Shown piece by piece: positions 10,321 through 17,548 of a stretch of 64,000 bases of DNA; positions within the stretch are counted from its first letter, which is position 1, and each line of letters opens with the position of its first letter. The notes under the pieces are model-generated. The model was given only the letters and a program-made list of their open reading frames with translations, did not search any database and was not told the DNA's origin. Origin of the DNA: CAINDZ01 sp964399195. GTDB lineage: Bacteria > Krumholzibacteriota > Krumholzibacteriia > LZORAL124-64-63. Made by a program: the position numbers and the translations under genes. The stretch lies in assembly GCA_964399195.1 (NCBI GenBank), contig CAYNPY010000001.1, forward strand, positions 40,934 through 104,933, written 5' to 3'.

Positions 10321-10334
10321 TCGTCTCATATACT
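10307..10334 (+). promoter_or_regulatory. Candidate sigma-70 promoter for the 10429 lipoprotein
   Basis: TTGCTA (10307-10312), a 16-base spacer, then TATACT (10329-10334). The -35 box overlaps the end of the preceding coding sequence. The AT-rich patch stands out in this GC-rich window. It lies about 95 bases before the next start. Confidence 0.45.
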
Positions 10335-10428
10335 AAAATCGGGGGATGGCCCCCCGAGCAGGACGCGGGCTTCTTCCCATTCGAATGTCCCTGTCACCCC
10401 GGGAGAGCCCAGGCACGTGGAGGACAAG

Positions 10429-11049
10429 ATGTTGAAAACGAAGTACTTGCTGCTGCTGCTCCTGAGCCTGGCCCTGACCGCAGGCGGCGGCTGCATCTTC
10501 TCGCCCGGCGACGACGGGTGCGAAGGGCCGGATTGCGGCGAGCAGCCCGTGGTGCGGCCGTGGCCGGACACGCCGGACAAGCTGATGGCGAACTTCCAGG
10601 CCATCTACGAGGACATGGATTTCGCGGACTTCGCGCAGATGCTGCACCCGCAGTACGTGACCATCCTGCAGGAGAGCACCTACAACCAGTTCCCGGACGT
10701 CGGCCTCACGCTGGACCTCGAGGAGGAACTGCGCATCCATGAGCGCATGTTCTCCAAGCAGGACGTGACCGACCCGGAGGGCAACCTGGTGCCGGGCGTG
10801 CAGTCCATCGATTTCCAGACGTTCCAGCGCCAGGGCGCCTGGAGCGTCTCGCCGGCCAACGACCAGATCCCGAACGCCGAGTACGCGCTCTACGACGCGG
10901 TGTTCCTGTTCGACCGCGGCGCGGGCCACACCATCCTGAAGGTGCAGGGCGCGATCAAGTTCTACGTGGTCGCGCGCGACTCGCTGGTCAACGGCGTGCC
11001 GAAGCCCTACTACCGGATGCGCGGGCAGGTGGACCTGACCGACAACTAG
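10429..11049 (+). CDS. Putative lipoprotein
   Basis: A 206-residue protein. ATG 10429 is preferred over the in-frame GTG at 10417 because GGAGG at 10419-10423 then serves as its ribosome site. The N-terminus is a classic lipoprotein signal (MLKTKYLLLLLLSLALTAGGGC), lipidation expected at the Cys near residue 22; the mature start holds two more Cys (CEGPDC). The body (LMANFQAIYEDMDFADFAQMLHP, then aromatic strand segments to the end) resembles NTF2/SnoaL-like small folds, by inference only. It follows the 9640 lipoprotein and may be a distant paralogue; both begin with a short acidic linker after the lipid Cys. Confidence 0.78.
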   Translation: MLKTKYLLLLLLSLALTAGGGCIFSPGDDGCEGPDCGEQPVVRPWPDTPDKLMANFQAIYEDMDFADFAQMLHPQYVTILQESTYNQFPDVGLTLDLEEELRIHERMFSKQDVTDPEGNLVPGVQSIDFQTFQRQGAWSVSPANDQIPNAEYALYDAVFLFDRGAGHTILKVQGAIKFYVVARDSLVNGVPKPYYRMRGQVDLTDN

Positions 11050-11091
11050 CCCGTCTTGACGCGGCGGAGACCGCCGTCCAGCGGCAGCGCA

Positions 11092-11120
11092 GCAAGGGGG
11101 AGCCGGCGGTTCCCCCTTGC
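11092..11120 (+). terminator. Hairpin terminator after lipoprotein gene
   Basis: Perfect 10-bp stem GCAAGGGGGA / TCCCCCTTGC with a 9-base loop, 43 bases after the stop codon at 11049. No T-run follows, so termination efficiency is uncertain. Confidence 0.5.
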
Positions 11121-11184
11121 GCGTGTCCGCACGCCGGACAAGCGCGGGCTGGTCGCAGCGCCGCCCCGCGCTTACCATGCGCGC

Positions 11185-12204
11185 ATGTCCAGCGGCCACG
11201 CCATCCCAACTTCTCCGCGGCAGGGTAAGCCGCGACCCCGGCAGCGGCGGGGATCTGCGGCGCTCGTCGCGTGCGCGCTGCTCGCGCTGGCGACCCTGGC
11301 CGGCTGCGGCCGCGACGACGCCCCTGACAGGATGGACACCTCGCGCGGCGACGCTCCGCGCGCGGCGACGGATCGGGCCACCGGGCCGGAGCCGGGCTCG
11401 GCGGCGGCGCCCGCGCCCGCGCTCCCGGCGGCGCCGGCGACCGAACCGGCCGACGGCGGCGCCTCCGCCGGTCCGCGCGTGGCGCTGGTGATCGACGACC
11501 TCGGCCAGAGGCTCGGCGGGCCCGACGCCGCTCTGCTTGACCTGCCCGTGCCGCTGACGCTGGCGGTGCTGCCGGGCCGCCCGCAATCGCGCGCGATCGC
11601 CGACCGGGCGACGACGCCGCGCGGTCCGGACGACCCCGCCCGCCGCGAGCTGTTCCTGCACCTGCCGATGGAGCCCGAGGGCTACCCGAGCCCGGATCCC
11701 GGCCCGGGCGCGCTGCTGCGCGGGCAGTCGCCGGCGCAGGTGGCCGGGCTGCTGGACGGCGCCCTGGCCTCGGTGCCCGGCGCCGTGGGCGTCAACAACC
11801 ACATGGGCAGCGCCGCGACCGCCGACTCGCTGCTGATGTCGGCGCTGATGGCGGCCCTCGCCGAGCGGGGACTGCGCTTCCTGGACAGCCTGACCACGCC
11901 GCGCTCGGTCGCCTGGCGCGCCGCGCGGGAGGCGGGGGTGCCGACGGCGAGGAACCGGATCTTCCTGGACGCCGAGCCCGCGGACGAAGCCACCATCGCG
12001 GCCCGGCTGGCCGAACTGGTGGCCACCGCGCGCCGGTCGGGCGCGGCGGTCGGGATCGCCCATCCGCACGCGGCGACCGCCGCGGTGCTGGCGCGCGACG
12101 TTCCGCGTTACCAGCAGGAGGGAGTGCGTTTCGTGACCGTCTCGGAACTGATGCCGCCGGCCGTGGCGGCGCTGGTCGAAGGCGGGGAGGACCATGGCCG
12201 CTGA
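11185..12204 (+). CDS. Divergent polysaccharide deacetylase family lipoprotein (YibQ-like)
   Basis: A 339-residue protein with the divergent polysaccharide deacetylase 2 (DUF610/YibQ) pattern: VALVIDDLG, PLTLAVLPGRPQS, FLHLPMEPEGYP, GVNNHMGS, then RFLDSLTT and GIAHPHA. These conserve the NodB-like fold and the Asp/His metal residues of the family, whose substrate is unsettled. The start is ATG 11185; the frame is open upstream but lacks a signal. The N-terminus carries a lipobox (LATLAGC, Cys at 41), then a long Ala/Pro linker to ~115, so the catalytic domain is tethered to the membrane. In many genomes this gene follows envC; here it is about 7.5 kb further on. It overlaps the DUF362 gene by 11 bases. 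Confidence 0.82.
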   Translation: MSSGHAIPTSPRQGKPRPRQRRGSAALVACALLALATLAGCGRDDAPDRMDTSRGDAPRAATDRATGPEPGSAAAPAPALPAAPATEPADGGASAGPRVALVIDDLGQRLGGPDAALLDLPVPLTLAVLPGRPQSRAIADRATTPRGPDDPARRELFLHLPMEPEGYPSPDPGPGALLRGQSPAQVAGLLDGALASVPGAVGVNNHMGSAATADSLLMSALMAALAERGLRFLDSLTTPRSVAWRAAREAGVPTARNRIFLDAEPADEATIAARLAELVATARRSGAAVGIAHPHAATAAVLARDVPRYQQEGVRFVTVSELMPPAVAALVEGGEDHGR

Positions 12205-13291
12205 GGTCCTGTTCTGGCCGCTGCCGGCGGGCCCGGGCGCGGACCTCGCTCCGCCCGATCCCCGGCCCGGGTTGCGCCGGCTGGTCGCGGCCGCCGGCCT
12301 CGTCGGCGCCGCGCGCCCGGGCGAGCGCTGGCTGCTGAAGGCGCCCGTGCCGGCCCCGGGCCGGCCGCCGGCCGTACCGCCGGCCTGGCTCGAGGAACTC
12401 GGCGCCTCACTGGCCGGGCGCGCGGCGCCGCCCGCGCCGGCGGCCATCCATGTCACCGACACGCTGTCGATCTCCACGCGGGGCCTCGAGACGCCGGCCG
12501 GCCTGCGCGAGGCGGCCCTGGGCCGCGGCTACGGGGCGCCCGGCGCGCTGCCGTTCGTGGTCGGCGACGACCCGGCCGGGCCGCCGGCCTGGCCGCTGGC
12601 TGACGGGCCGCAGGGACACGCGCTGGCCGGCGTTCTGGCCGCGGCGGCCGGCCTGGCCGTCGTGGCCCCGCTGCGTCCGCACCCGCACCTGGGCGCGGTC
12701 GGCGCGGTGGCCGCGCTGGGCCTGGACCTGGCCGACCGTGCTTCGCGCCTGGCCCTGCACCGGGGCATCAGGCCGCAGGTCGACACCCCGCTGTGCGCGG
12801 GCTGCGGCAGCTGCCTGGATGTGTGCCTCTACGACGCGATCGTCATCCGTGCCGGGCGCGCCGTGATCGACCACCGCCTGTGCACCGGCTGCGGGGAATG
12901 CATGGGCGTCTGCTTCATGGCCGGCATCGCCCCCGAAGCGGCCGCCGGCGTGGCGGCCTTCCGGGCCGCGGTGGCCGCGGCGGCCGCCGGGACGGCCCGG
13001 CAGCTGGCCGCAGGGCCGGCGCGGCCGCTCCTGCACCTGGTCCTTTTGCTGAAACTGGACGCCCACGGGGGCGGCGGCCGGGCTCGCCGCCGGCCGCCGG
13101 TGGCCGGGATCGGGATCCTGGCCGGGCGCGATCCGGTGGCCGTCGACAGCGCAGCCTTCGACCTGCTGGCCGGGCGGCTGGGTGAACCCCTCAGCGGGTG
13201 GAGCGGGTACGCCCAGGCCCCCGAGCCGCTGCTGGACCACGCGGCGGCGCTGGGCCTGGGCACGCGGGAATACCGGCTGCGCGAGGTCTGA
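12194..13291 (+). CDS. DUF362 protein with 2x[4Fe-4S] ferredoxin domain
   Basis: A 365-residue DUF362-type protein of unknown function. The N-terminal ~190 residues are Ala/Gly/Pro-rich but keep DUF362 features, including WLLKAPV. The centre holds two complete cluster motifs: C201-x2-C204-x2-C207-x3-C211 and C230-x2-C233-x2-C236-x3-C240, each expected to hold a [4Fe-4S] cluster; the usual Pro after the fourth Cys is missing in both. The C-terminal part contains the DUF362 segment ILAGRDPVAVDSAAFDLLAG. No signal peptide, so probably cytoplasmic. It is the last gene before the secD promoter region and overlaps the deacetylase gene. A redox or metal-handling role is inference. Confidence 0.8.
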   Translation: MAAEVLFWPLPAGPGADLAPPDPRPGLRRLVAAAGLVGAARPGERWLLKAPVPAPGRPPAVPPAWLEELGASLAGRAAPPAPAAIHVTDTLSISTRGLETPAGLREAALGRGYGAPGALPFVVGDDPAGPPAWPLADGPQGHALAGVLAAAAGLAVVAPLRPHPHLGAVGAVAALGLDLADRASRLALHRGIRPQVDTPLCAGCGSCLDVCLYDAIVIRAGRAVIDHRLCTGCGECMGVCFMAGIAPEAAAGVAAFRAAVAAAAAGTARQLAAGPARPLLHLVLLLKLDAHGGGGRARRRPPVAGIGILAGRDPVAVDSAAFDLLAGRLGEPLSGWSGYAQAPEPLLDHAAALGLGTREYRLREV

Positions 13292-13327
13292 GCCGCGCCC
13301 TAAATTCTGGATAATCAGGCGCCCGTG

Positions 13328-13336
13328 TGCTATCAT
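13328..13336 (+). promoter_or_regulatory. Candidate extended -10 promoter for secDF
   Basis: TGC-TATCAT, an extended -10 element, lies 140 bases before secD. No convincing -35 is present (CTGGAT at 13308-13313 is the best at 17 bases). The same TGCTATSAT element recurs before three other genes in the window. An in-frame ATG at 13335 overlaps it and would not be in the transcript. Confidence 0.45.
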
Positions 13337-13342
13337 GGCGGG

Positions 13343-13475
13343 CGCTGTTTCGCGAAGGGACAGGCCGGGAGCGGCGGGTGCCGGCCCGGTCTGCGCGCGC
13401 TTTTTTTTGTCGCGGTCGAGGATCCTCGTGCCGCCCGGGCCCGCAGCCGGGGGCAGAAGTCCCGGGAGAGCCAAG
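13343..13475 (+). promoter_or_regulatory. Structured secD leader with hairpin and T8 tract
   Basis: About 133 bases of leader between the candidate promoter and secD. It contains a GGCCGG (13363-13368) / CCGGCC (13381-13386) stem, a GC-rich run, and a T8 tract at 13401-13408, rare in this genome. Further on, two CCCGGG copies can pair. This could be an attenuator, or a leftover terminator for readthrough from the DUF362 gene. The ribosome site GGGAGAG (13464-13470) ends 5 bases before the secD ATG. Confidence 0.35.
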
Positions 13476-15086
13476 ATGAACCGTTCCCTGCAGATCCGGG
13501 CAGGGCTGAGCGCCGTGGTCGTCCTGCTGTCGATCTACGGCCTGCTGCCGACCTTCAAGGCCCTGTCGATCTCGCACGCCGAGCGGGAGGCCGCCAAGGC
13601 CAACCCCGAGCGGCTGGCCGAGATCGAGGCCATCGACGCCAAGGCGATCCGCCGCGGGCTCGACCTCAAGGGCGGCATGTACCTGGTCCTCGAGGTCGAC
13701 CAGACCGGCATGGACGCGGGCCAGGCCCAGGACGCCCTGCAGAGGGTCAAGGAGATCCTCTACAACCGCATCGACAAGTTCGGCGTCTCGGAGCCCGAGA
13801 TCACGACCTTCGGCTCCAGCCGCATCGTCGTCAAGCTGCCCGGCCTTCAGGATCCCGAGCGCGCCAAGGCGCTGCTGGGCACCACGGCCAAGCTGGAGTT
13901 CCGGCTGGTGCGCCAGCCTGACGACCTGCAGGACGCGTTGACGCGCCTGGACCAGGCGTTCGCCGGCAGCGTGCAGGCGCCGGCGGTCGCTCCCGGGGAC
14001 TCGGCGCTGGTCGACCAGGAGCAGCTGCTGGCGCAGCGCCCGTTCAGCGGCCTGGTCGTCATGCAGCAGGGCATCGCCTCGACGCCGCTGTTCGTGGCGG
14101 AGGAAAACGTCGACCGCCTGCAGGCCATGCTGGACGATCCGCGCACGAAGGCGCGCCTGCGCGGCGTCGAGTTCCAGCTGGGCATGGATCCCATGAACTT
14201 CGGCGGCGCCACCCAGATGCGGCCGCTCTACCTGGTGGACGCCGAGCCGATCATCAGCGGCGACCAGCTGACCGACGCCCTCAGCACCGCCGACAACGAG
14301 CGGCCGGGCATGTGGCAGGTCAACTTCACCCTGGGCAGCCGCGGCGCCCGCGATTTCGGCCGCGCCACGGGCGAGAACGTGGGCCGTTTCCTGGCCATCT
14401 CGCTGGACGGGCGCATCTCCTCGGCGCCGGTCATCCAGTCGCGCATCACCAGCAACGGCTCGATCACCGGCAACTTCAGCAACGCCGAGGCCAGCGACCT
14501 GGCGCTGCTGCTGCGCGCCGGCGCGCTGCCGACGGACATCACCATCGCCGAGGAGCGCACCGTGGGACCGAGCCTGGGCTCGGACTCGATCCGCATGGGC
14601 GTGAACGCCGCCCGCTGGGGCGCGCTGCTGGTGGTCGTGTTCATGCTGATCTACTACCGCGGCGTCGGGCTGGTGGCCGTCACCGCGCTGGCGGCGAACA
14701 TTCTGATCGTGCTGGCCGTGCTGGCCCAGTTCGACCTGGTGCTGACGCTGCCGGGCCTGGCCGGCATCGCGCTGACGGTCGGCATGGCGGTCGACGCCAA
14801 CGTGCTGATCAACGAGCGCATCCGCGAGGAGCTGCGCAAGGACAAGACGGTGCGCGCCGCGGTGGAGGCCGGCTACCAGAACGCGACGCGCACGATCATC
14901 GACGCCAACGTGACGACGCTGATCGCCGGCGGCGTGCTGCTGTGGTTCGGCACCGGTCCGGTCAAGGGTTTCGCCGTCACGATGTGCATCGGCATCCTGA
15001 CGAGCATGTTCACCGCCCTGGTCCTGACCCACGCGATCATGGACCTGGTCACGCGCAACCGGAATCGGCAGACGCTGAGCATCTGA
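13476..15086 (+). CDS. secD: Protein translocase subunit SecD
   Basis: Inner-membrane component of the Sec auxiliary complex that uses the proton gradient to complete export. The 536 residues have TM1 near the N-terminus, the DLKGGMYLVLEV motif, a periplasmic P1 domain with IDKFGVSEPEI and VKLPG, and a C-terminal block with five TM segments including LGSDSIRMGVNAARWGA and GMAVDANVLINERIREEL, the conserved TM4 Asp region. The start ATG 13476 has GGGAGAG upstream; the frame is open upstream because of GC bias. secF follows after 85 bases. Its size is within the family range. Export capacity is relevant to the many secreted cytochromes next door. Confidence 0.95.
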   Translation: MNRSLQIRAGLSAVVVLLSIYGLLPTFKALSISHAEREAAKANPERLAEIEAIDAKAIRRGLDLKGGMYLVLEVDQTGMDAGQAQDALQRVKEILYNRIDKFGVSEPEITTFGSSRIVVKLPGLQDPERAKALLGTTAKLEFRLVRQPDDLQDALTRLDQAFAGSVQAPAVAPGDSALVDQEQLLAQRPFSGLVVMQQGIASTPLFVAEENVDRLQAMLDDPRTKARLRGVEFQLGMDPMNFGGATQMRPLYLVDAEPIISGDQLTDALSTADNERPGMWQVNFTLGSRGARDFGRATGENVGRFLAISLDGRISSAPVIQSRITSNGSITGNFSNAEASDLALLLRAGALPTDITIAEERTVGPSLGSDSIRMGVNAARWGALLVVVFMLIYYRGVGLVAVTALAANILIVLAVLAQFDLVLTLPGLAGIALTVGMAVDANVLINERIREELRKDKTVRAAVEAGYQNATRTIIDANVTTLIAGGVLLWFGTGPVKGFAVTMCIGILTSMFTALVLTHAIMDLVTRNRNRQTLSI

Positions 15087-15171
15087 CGCGGCTGCGGCCG
15101 CCACGCGAACCGCCGCGCCCCGCGCGGCCCGACAGGAGCCGGGTCCCGACCCGGGAAAGGCCAAGAGCGAC

Positions 15172-16107
15172 ATGCTGCAGTTCTTCCGGAACGCCAACTT
15201 CAATTTCGTCGGCGCCATGAAGCCGTGCTTCGTCGCCTCGGCGGCGCTGGTGGTCGTCAGCCTGGTCCTGATGCTGATCCACGGCGGACCGCGGCTGAGC
15301 ATCGACTTCACCGGCGGCTCCGTGCTTCAGGTGAAGTTCGCCGCCAGCCCCGGCATCAGCCAGGTGCGCGCCGACCTCGAGGCCAAGGGCTACGCCGGCG
15401 TCCAGGTGACGGAGTTCGGCGCCGCCAACGAGTACCTGATCACGGTGGCCTCGGCGAAGAACGCCAGCGGCGAGCAGGCGGCCGACACGGCCCAGAAGCT
15501 GCTGGAAGACCTGCGCACCACCTTCCCCGCCGCCGGCGTGGAGCTGCGGCGCGTGGAGTCGGTCGGTCCGAAGATCGGCGGCGAGCTGCGCACGGCGGCC
15601 ATCAACTCGATCATCGCCGGCCTGTTCATGATCATCATCTACATCTGGCTGCGCTTCGTGCTGCGTTACGGTTTCGCGGCCATCGCGGCCCTGGTCCACG
15701 ACGTGACGCTGACCCTGGGCATCTTCTCGCTGCTGGACCTGGAGGTCAGCCTGCAGATCGTGGCCGCGCTGCTGACGATCGTCGGCTACTCGATCAACGA
15801 CACCATCGTGGTCTTCGACCGCATCCGCGAGAACATGAAGCTGCGCCGCAAGGAGAGCTACCGCGAGGTCATCAACCGCTCGATCAACGAGACGCTCAGC
15901 CGCACCATCCTGACCTCGGCCACGACGATGGTGGTCTCGGTGATGCTGTGGACCATGGGCGGGCCGGTGATCCGGGACTTCGCCTTCGCGCTGAGCTTCG
16001 GCATCTTCATCGGCACGTACAGCTCGATCTTCATCGCCAGCCCGCTGCTGGTCTGGTGGTACGAGCGCCGGGCCGTCGATTCGAAGCGGGCGGCGCCGAC
16101 GATGTAG
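15172..16107 (+). CDS. secF: Protein translocase subunit SecF
   Basis: Partner of SecD, 311 residues. It shows the SecF N-terminal FRNANFNFVG segment, the first TM, the periplasmic SIDFTGGSVLQV motif, the VGPKIGGEL segment before TM2, and the SINDTIVVFDRIREN motif of TM4-TM5, plus NETLSRTILTS. Six TM segments are apparent. It ends in an ordinary cytoplasmic tail (YERRAVDSKRAAPTM). The ATG is preceded by GGAAAGG about 11 bases upstream. The gene is convergent with the 7-heme cytochrome; two inverted repeats lie between them. Confidence 0.95.
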   Translation: MLQFFRNANFNFVGAMKPCFVASAALVVVSLVLMLIHGGPRLSIDFTGGSVLQVKFAASPGISQVRADLEAKGYAGVQVTEFGAANEYLITVASAKNASGEQAADTAQKLLEDLRTTFPAAGVELRRVESVGPKIGGELRTAAINSIIAGLFMIIIYIWLRFVLRYGFAAIAALVHDVTLTLGIFSLLDLEVSLQIVAALLTIVGYSINDTIVVFDRIRENMKLRRKESYREVINRSINETLSRTILTSATTMVVSVMLWTMGGPVIRDFAFALSFGIFIGTYSSIFIASPLLVWWYERRAVDSKRAAPTM

Positions 16108-16110
16108 CCG

Positions 16111-16134
16111 GGCAGGGGCGATCTCGCCCGTGCC
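16111..16134 (+). terminator. Inverted repeat just after secF
   Basis: GGCAGGGGCG / CGCCCGTGCC arms with one mismatch and a 4-base ATCT loop, four bases after the secF stop codon. It may act with the stronger palindrome that follows. Confidence 0.4.
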
Positions 16135-16157
16135 TGCCGAGCCCATGCATCAAAAAC

Positions 16158-16188
16158 GCGGCCGCGCCCTGCAGGGCGCGGCCGCTTT
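16158..16188. terminator. Bidirectional terminator, 28-bp perfect palindrome
   Basis: GCGGCCGCGCCCTG followed directly by its exact complement (16158-16185). TTT follows on the plus strand, and five T follow on the minus strand (A5 at 16152-16156). It separates convergent secF and the minus-strand cytochrome gene, so it probably terminates both. Confidence 0.75.
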
Positions 16189-16221
16189 CGTCGGGACTGG
16201 AGCGCGGGGCGGCCCGTCCGG

Positions 16222-17352
16222 TCAGGGATCCAGAGGCTGGACGCCGGGGACGGTCGCGCGGTGGCATTCGAGGCAGGCCCTGCCCTGGTCGTGGTTCTGC
16301 CCGTGGCACTTGCGGCACAGCTGGCGCTGATCCGGGTCGGGGTAGGGGCTCGGCAGGGGCCAGGAGCCGGAGGCGACGCCGTCGTCGGCCAGGTGGTAGA
16401 CGCGGAAGTCCCAGCGCCCGGACGCCGGCGCCGACGAGGCGTGCGCGCGGTGGCAGGTCAGGCAGTGCAGGCGCCCGGCGGTGCCCGGCCCGGCGGTGCG
16501 GTCGACCGCGGCGTCGGCGGCCTCGAAGGGGACCTCCGGCAGGTACGACGTCCCGGCCGCGCCGCCGGTGGGGTTCGCATCGCCGTCGTACATCTCGTAA
16601 CGCCGCCGCACGCCGGAATCGAGCAGTTCGTCGACAGGATGCCCGAAGGCCGTCCCGCCGCTGTCGTGGTAGAAGCCGTGGCAGTTCGCGCACCAGCGCG
16701 TCATGCCCGAGACGTAGGCGCTGTGCGCCAGCCTCGACTCCACCGCCGCCGGATCGGTCACCGGGAGCCCGACGGCCACCGGCGCCGGGTAGGCGAAGTG
16801 GGCGATGCCGCCCTGCACGGGTCCAACGCCGCGCAACATCCGGAAGCCGGCGGTGCCGTGCGGGTCGTGGCAGCTGGTGCAGCCCAGCGAGGCGGACGGA
16901 AACGTGCCGCCGGGCGCGCGGGACCAGCGGCTCTCGGCGGTCAGCCCCCAGGCCGGGGAGACGATGCTGTGGCCGGCGGCCTCGCCGGGCAGGCGCGGCG
17001 CCAGGGGGTCGGTGGCGTCGTCCAGGTCGTCCTCCAGCAGGAACACGAAGTTGCCCGCGCCGAGTTCGCGCGGCGGCTGCAGCGGGTTGAGTCCCATGAC
17101 GCCGTCGCCGTGGCAGGTCAGGCAGAGGTCGGTCGAGGAGGCGGCCAGCAGCAGCGGCCGCAGCCCGTCCAGCGCCACCTGTCCGGCGGCGGCGTCGTGC
17201 ATCACGTGGCAGCGTTCGCAGGTGCCCACGCCGCCGTCGTGGAACGCGCCGGCCGCGGGCGGAAGGCAGGCGCCGACGGCGGCCAGCGCAACCGCGGCAG
17301 CCGCGGCGCGCGGGCGCCGGGAATCTGAGGATCGGTATGCAGGGATCGCCAT
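16222..17352 (-). CDS. OmcS-like multiheme cytochrome c, seven hemes
   Basis: A 376-residue exported cytochrome with CXXCH sites at residues 45, 77, 158, 221, 297, 346 and 360. The first six match the adjacent hexaheme gene in order and surroundings: FHDGGVGTCERCHVMH, LGCTSCHDPHG, MTRWCANCH, PFEAAD, HCLTCHRAHAS, QLCRKCH. The seventh (ACLECH) is an added C-terminal site after the NHDQGRA segment. A signal peptide ends near AGA-FH (residue 36). The start ATG at 17352 fits this signal; the frame upstream is unrelated. It has its own promoter element and lies downstream of its paralogue. The family context is that of nanowire-forming OmcS; the extra heme may suit it to a terminal or junction role, which is inference. 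Confidence 0.85.
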   Translation of the reverse strand: MAIPAYRSSDSRRPRAAAAAVALAAVGACLPPAAGAFHDGGVGTCERCHVMHDAAAGQVALDGLRPLLLAASSTDLCLTCHGDGVMGLNPLQPPRELGAGNFVFLLEDDLDDATDPLAPRLPGEAAGHSIVSPAWGLTAESRWSRAPGGTFPSASLGCTSCHDPHGTAGFRMLRGVGPVQGGIAHFAYPAPVAVGLPVTDPAAVESRLAHSAYVSGMTRWCANCHGFYHDSGGTAFGHPVDELLDSGVRRRYEMYDGDANPTGGAAGTSYLPEVPFEAADAAVDRTAGPGTAGRLHCLTCHRAHASSAPASGRWDFRVYHLADDGVASGSWPLPSPYPDPDQRQLCRKCHGQNHDQGRACLECHRATVPGVQPLDP

Positions 17353-17415
17353 GGACCGTCCGCCGGTGCGCGTGGGGGTGATCGCCGCCGCATCCGGGGC
17401 GGATCGCACGGAAAA

Positions 17416-17424
17416 ATCATAGCA
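17416..17424 (-). promoter_or_regulatory. Candidate extended -10 promoter for 7-heme cytochrome
   Basis: On the minus strand TGC-TATGAT followed by a T-rich patch, 64 bases before the ATG at 17352. The sequence upstream is GC-rich and no good -35 is seen, as expected for extended -10 promoters. Confidence 0.45.
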
Positions 17425-17494
17425 CACGGGCCCGCGCGGCACCAGCGCGTCCGCCCCCGGCGGGCCGCGTGGAGCGGCAAGGCGGCGAAAGCGA

Positions 17495-17526
17495 GGGGCC
17501 CCGCGCGATCGCTCGCGCGGGGCCCC
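17495..17526 (-). terminator. Hairpin terminator of the hexaheme cytochrome gene
   Basis: Perfect 14-bp stem (GGGGCCCCGCGCGA and its complement) with a TCGC loop, 22 bases after the minus-strand stop at 17549. Little T follows, so it is a strong hairpin with a weak tail. Confidence 0.6.
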
Positions 17527-17548
17527 GGAACAGCCGTCGGTCCTGGCC

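Noticed and set aside
13335..13475. Upstream in-frame ATG as an alternative secD start
   Set aside because: It overlaps the -10 element, adds an Arg/Gly-rich segment with no SecD similarity and lacks a ribosome site; ATG 13476 has one.
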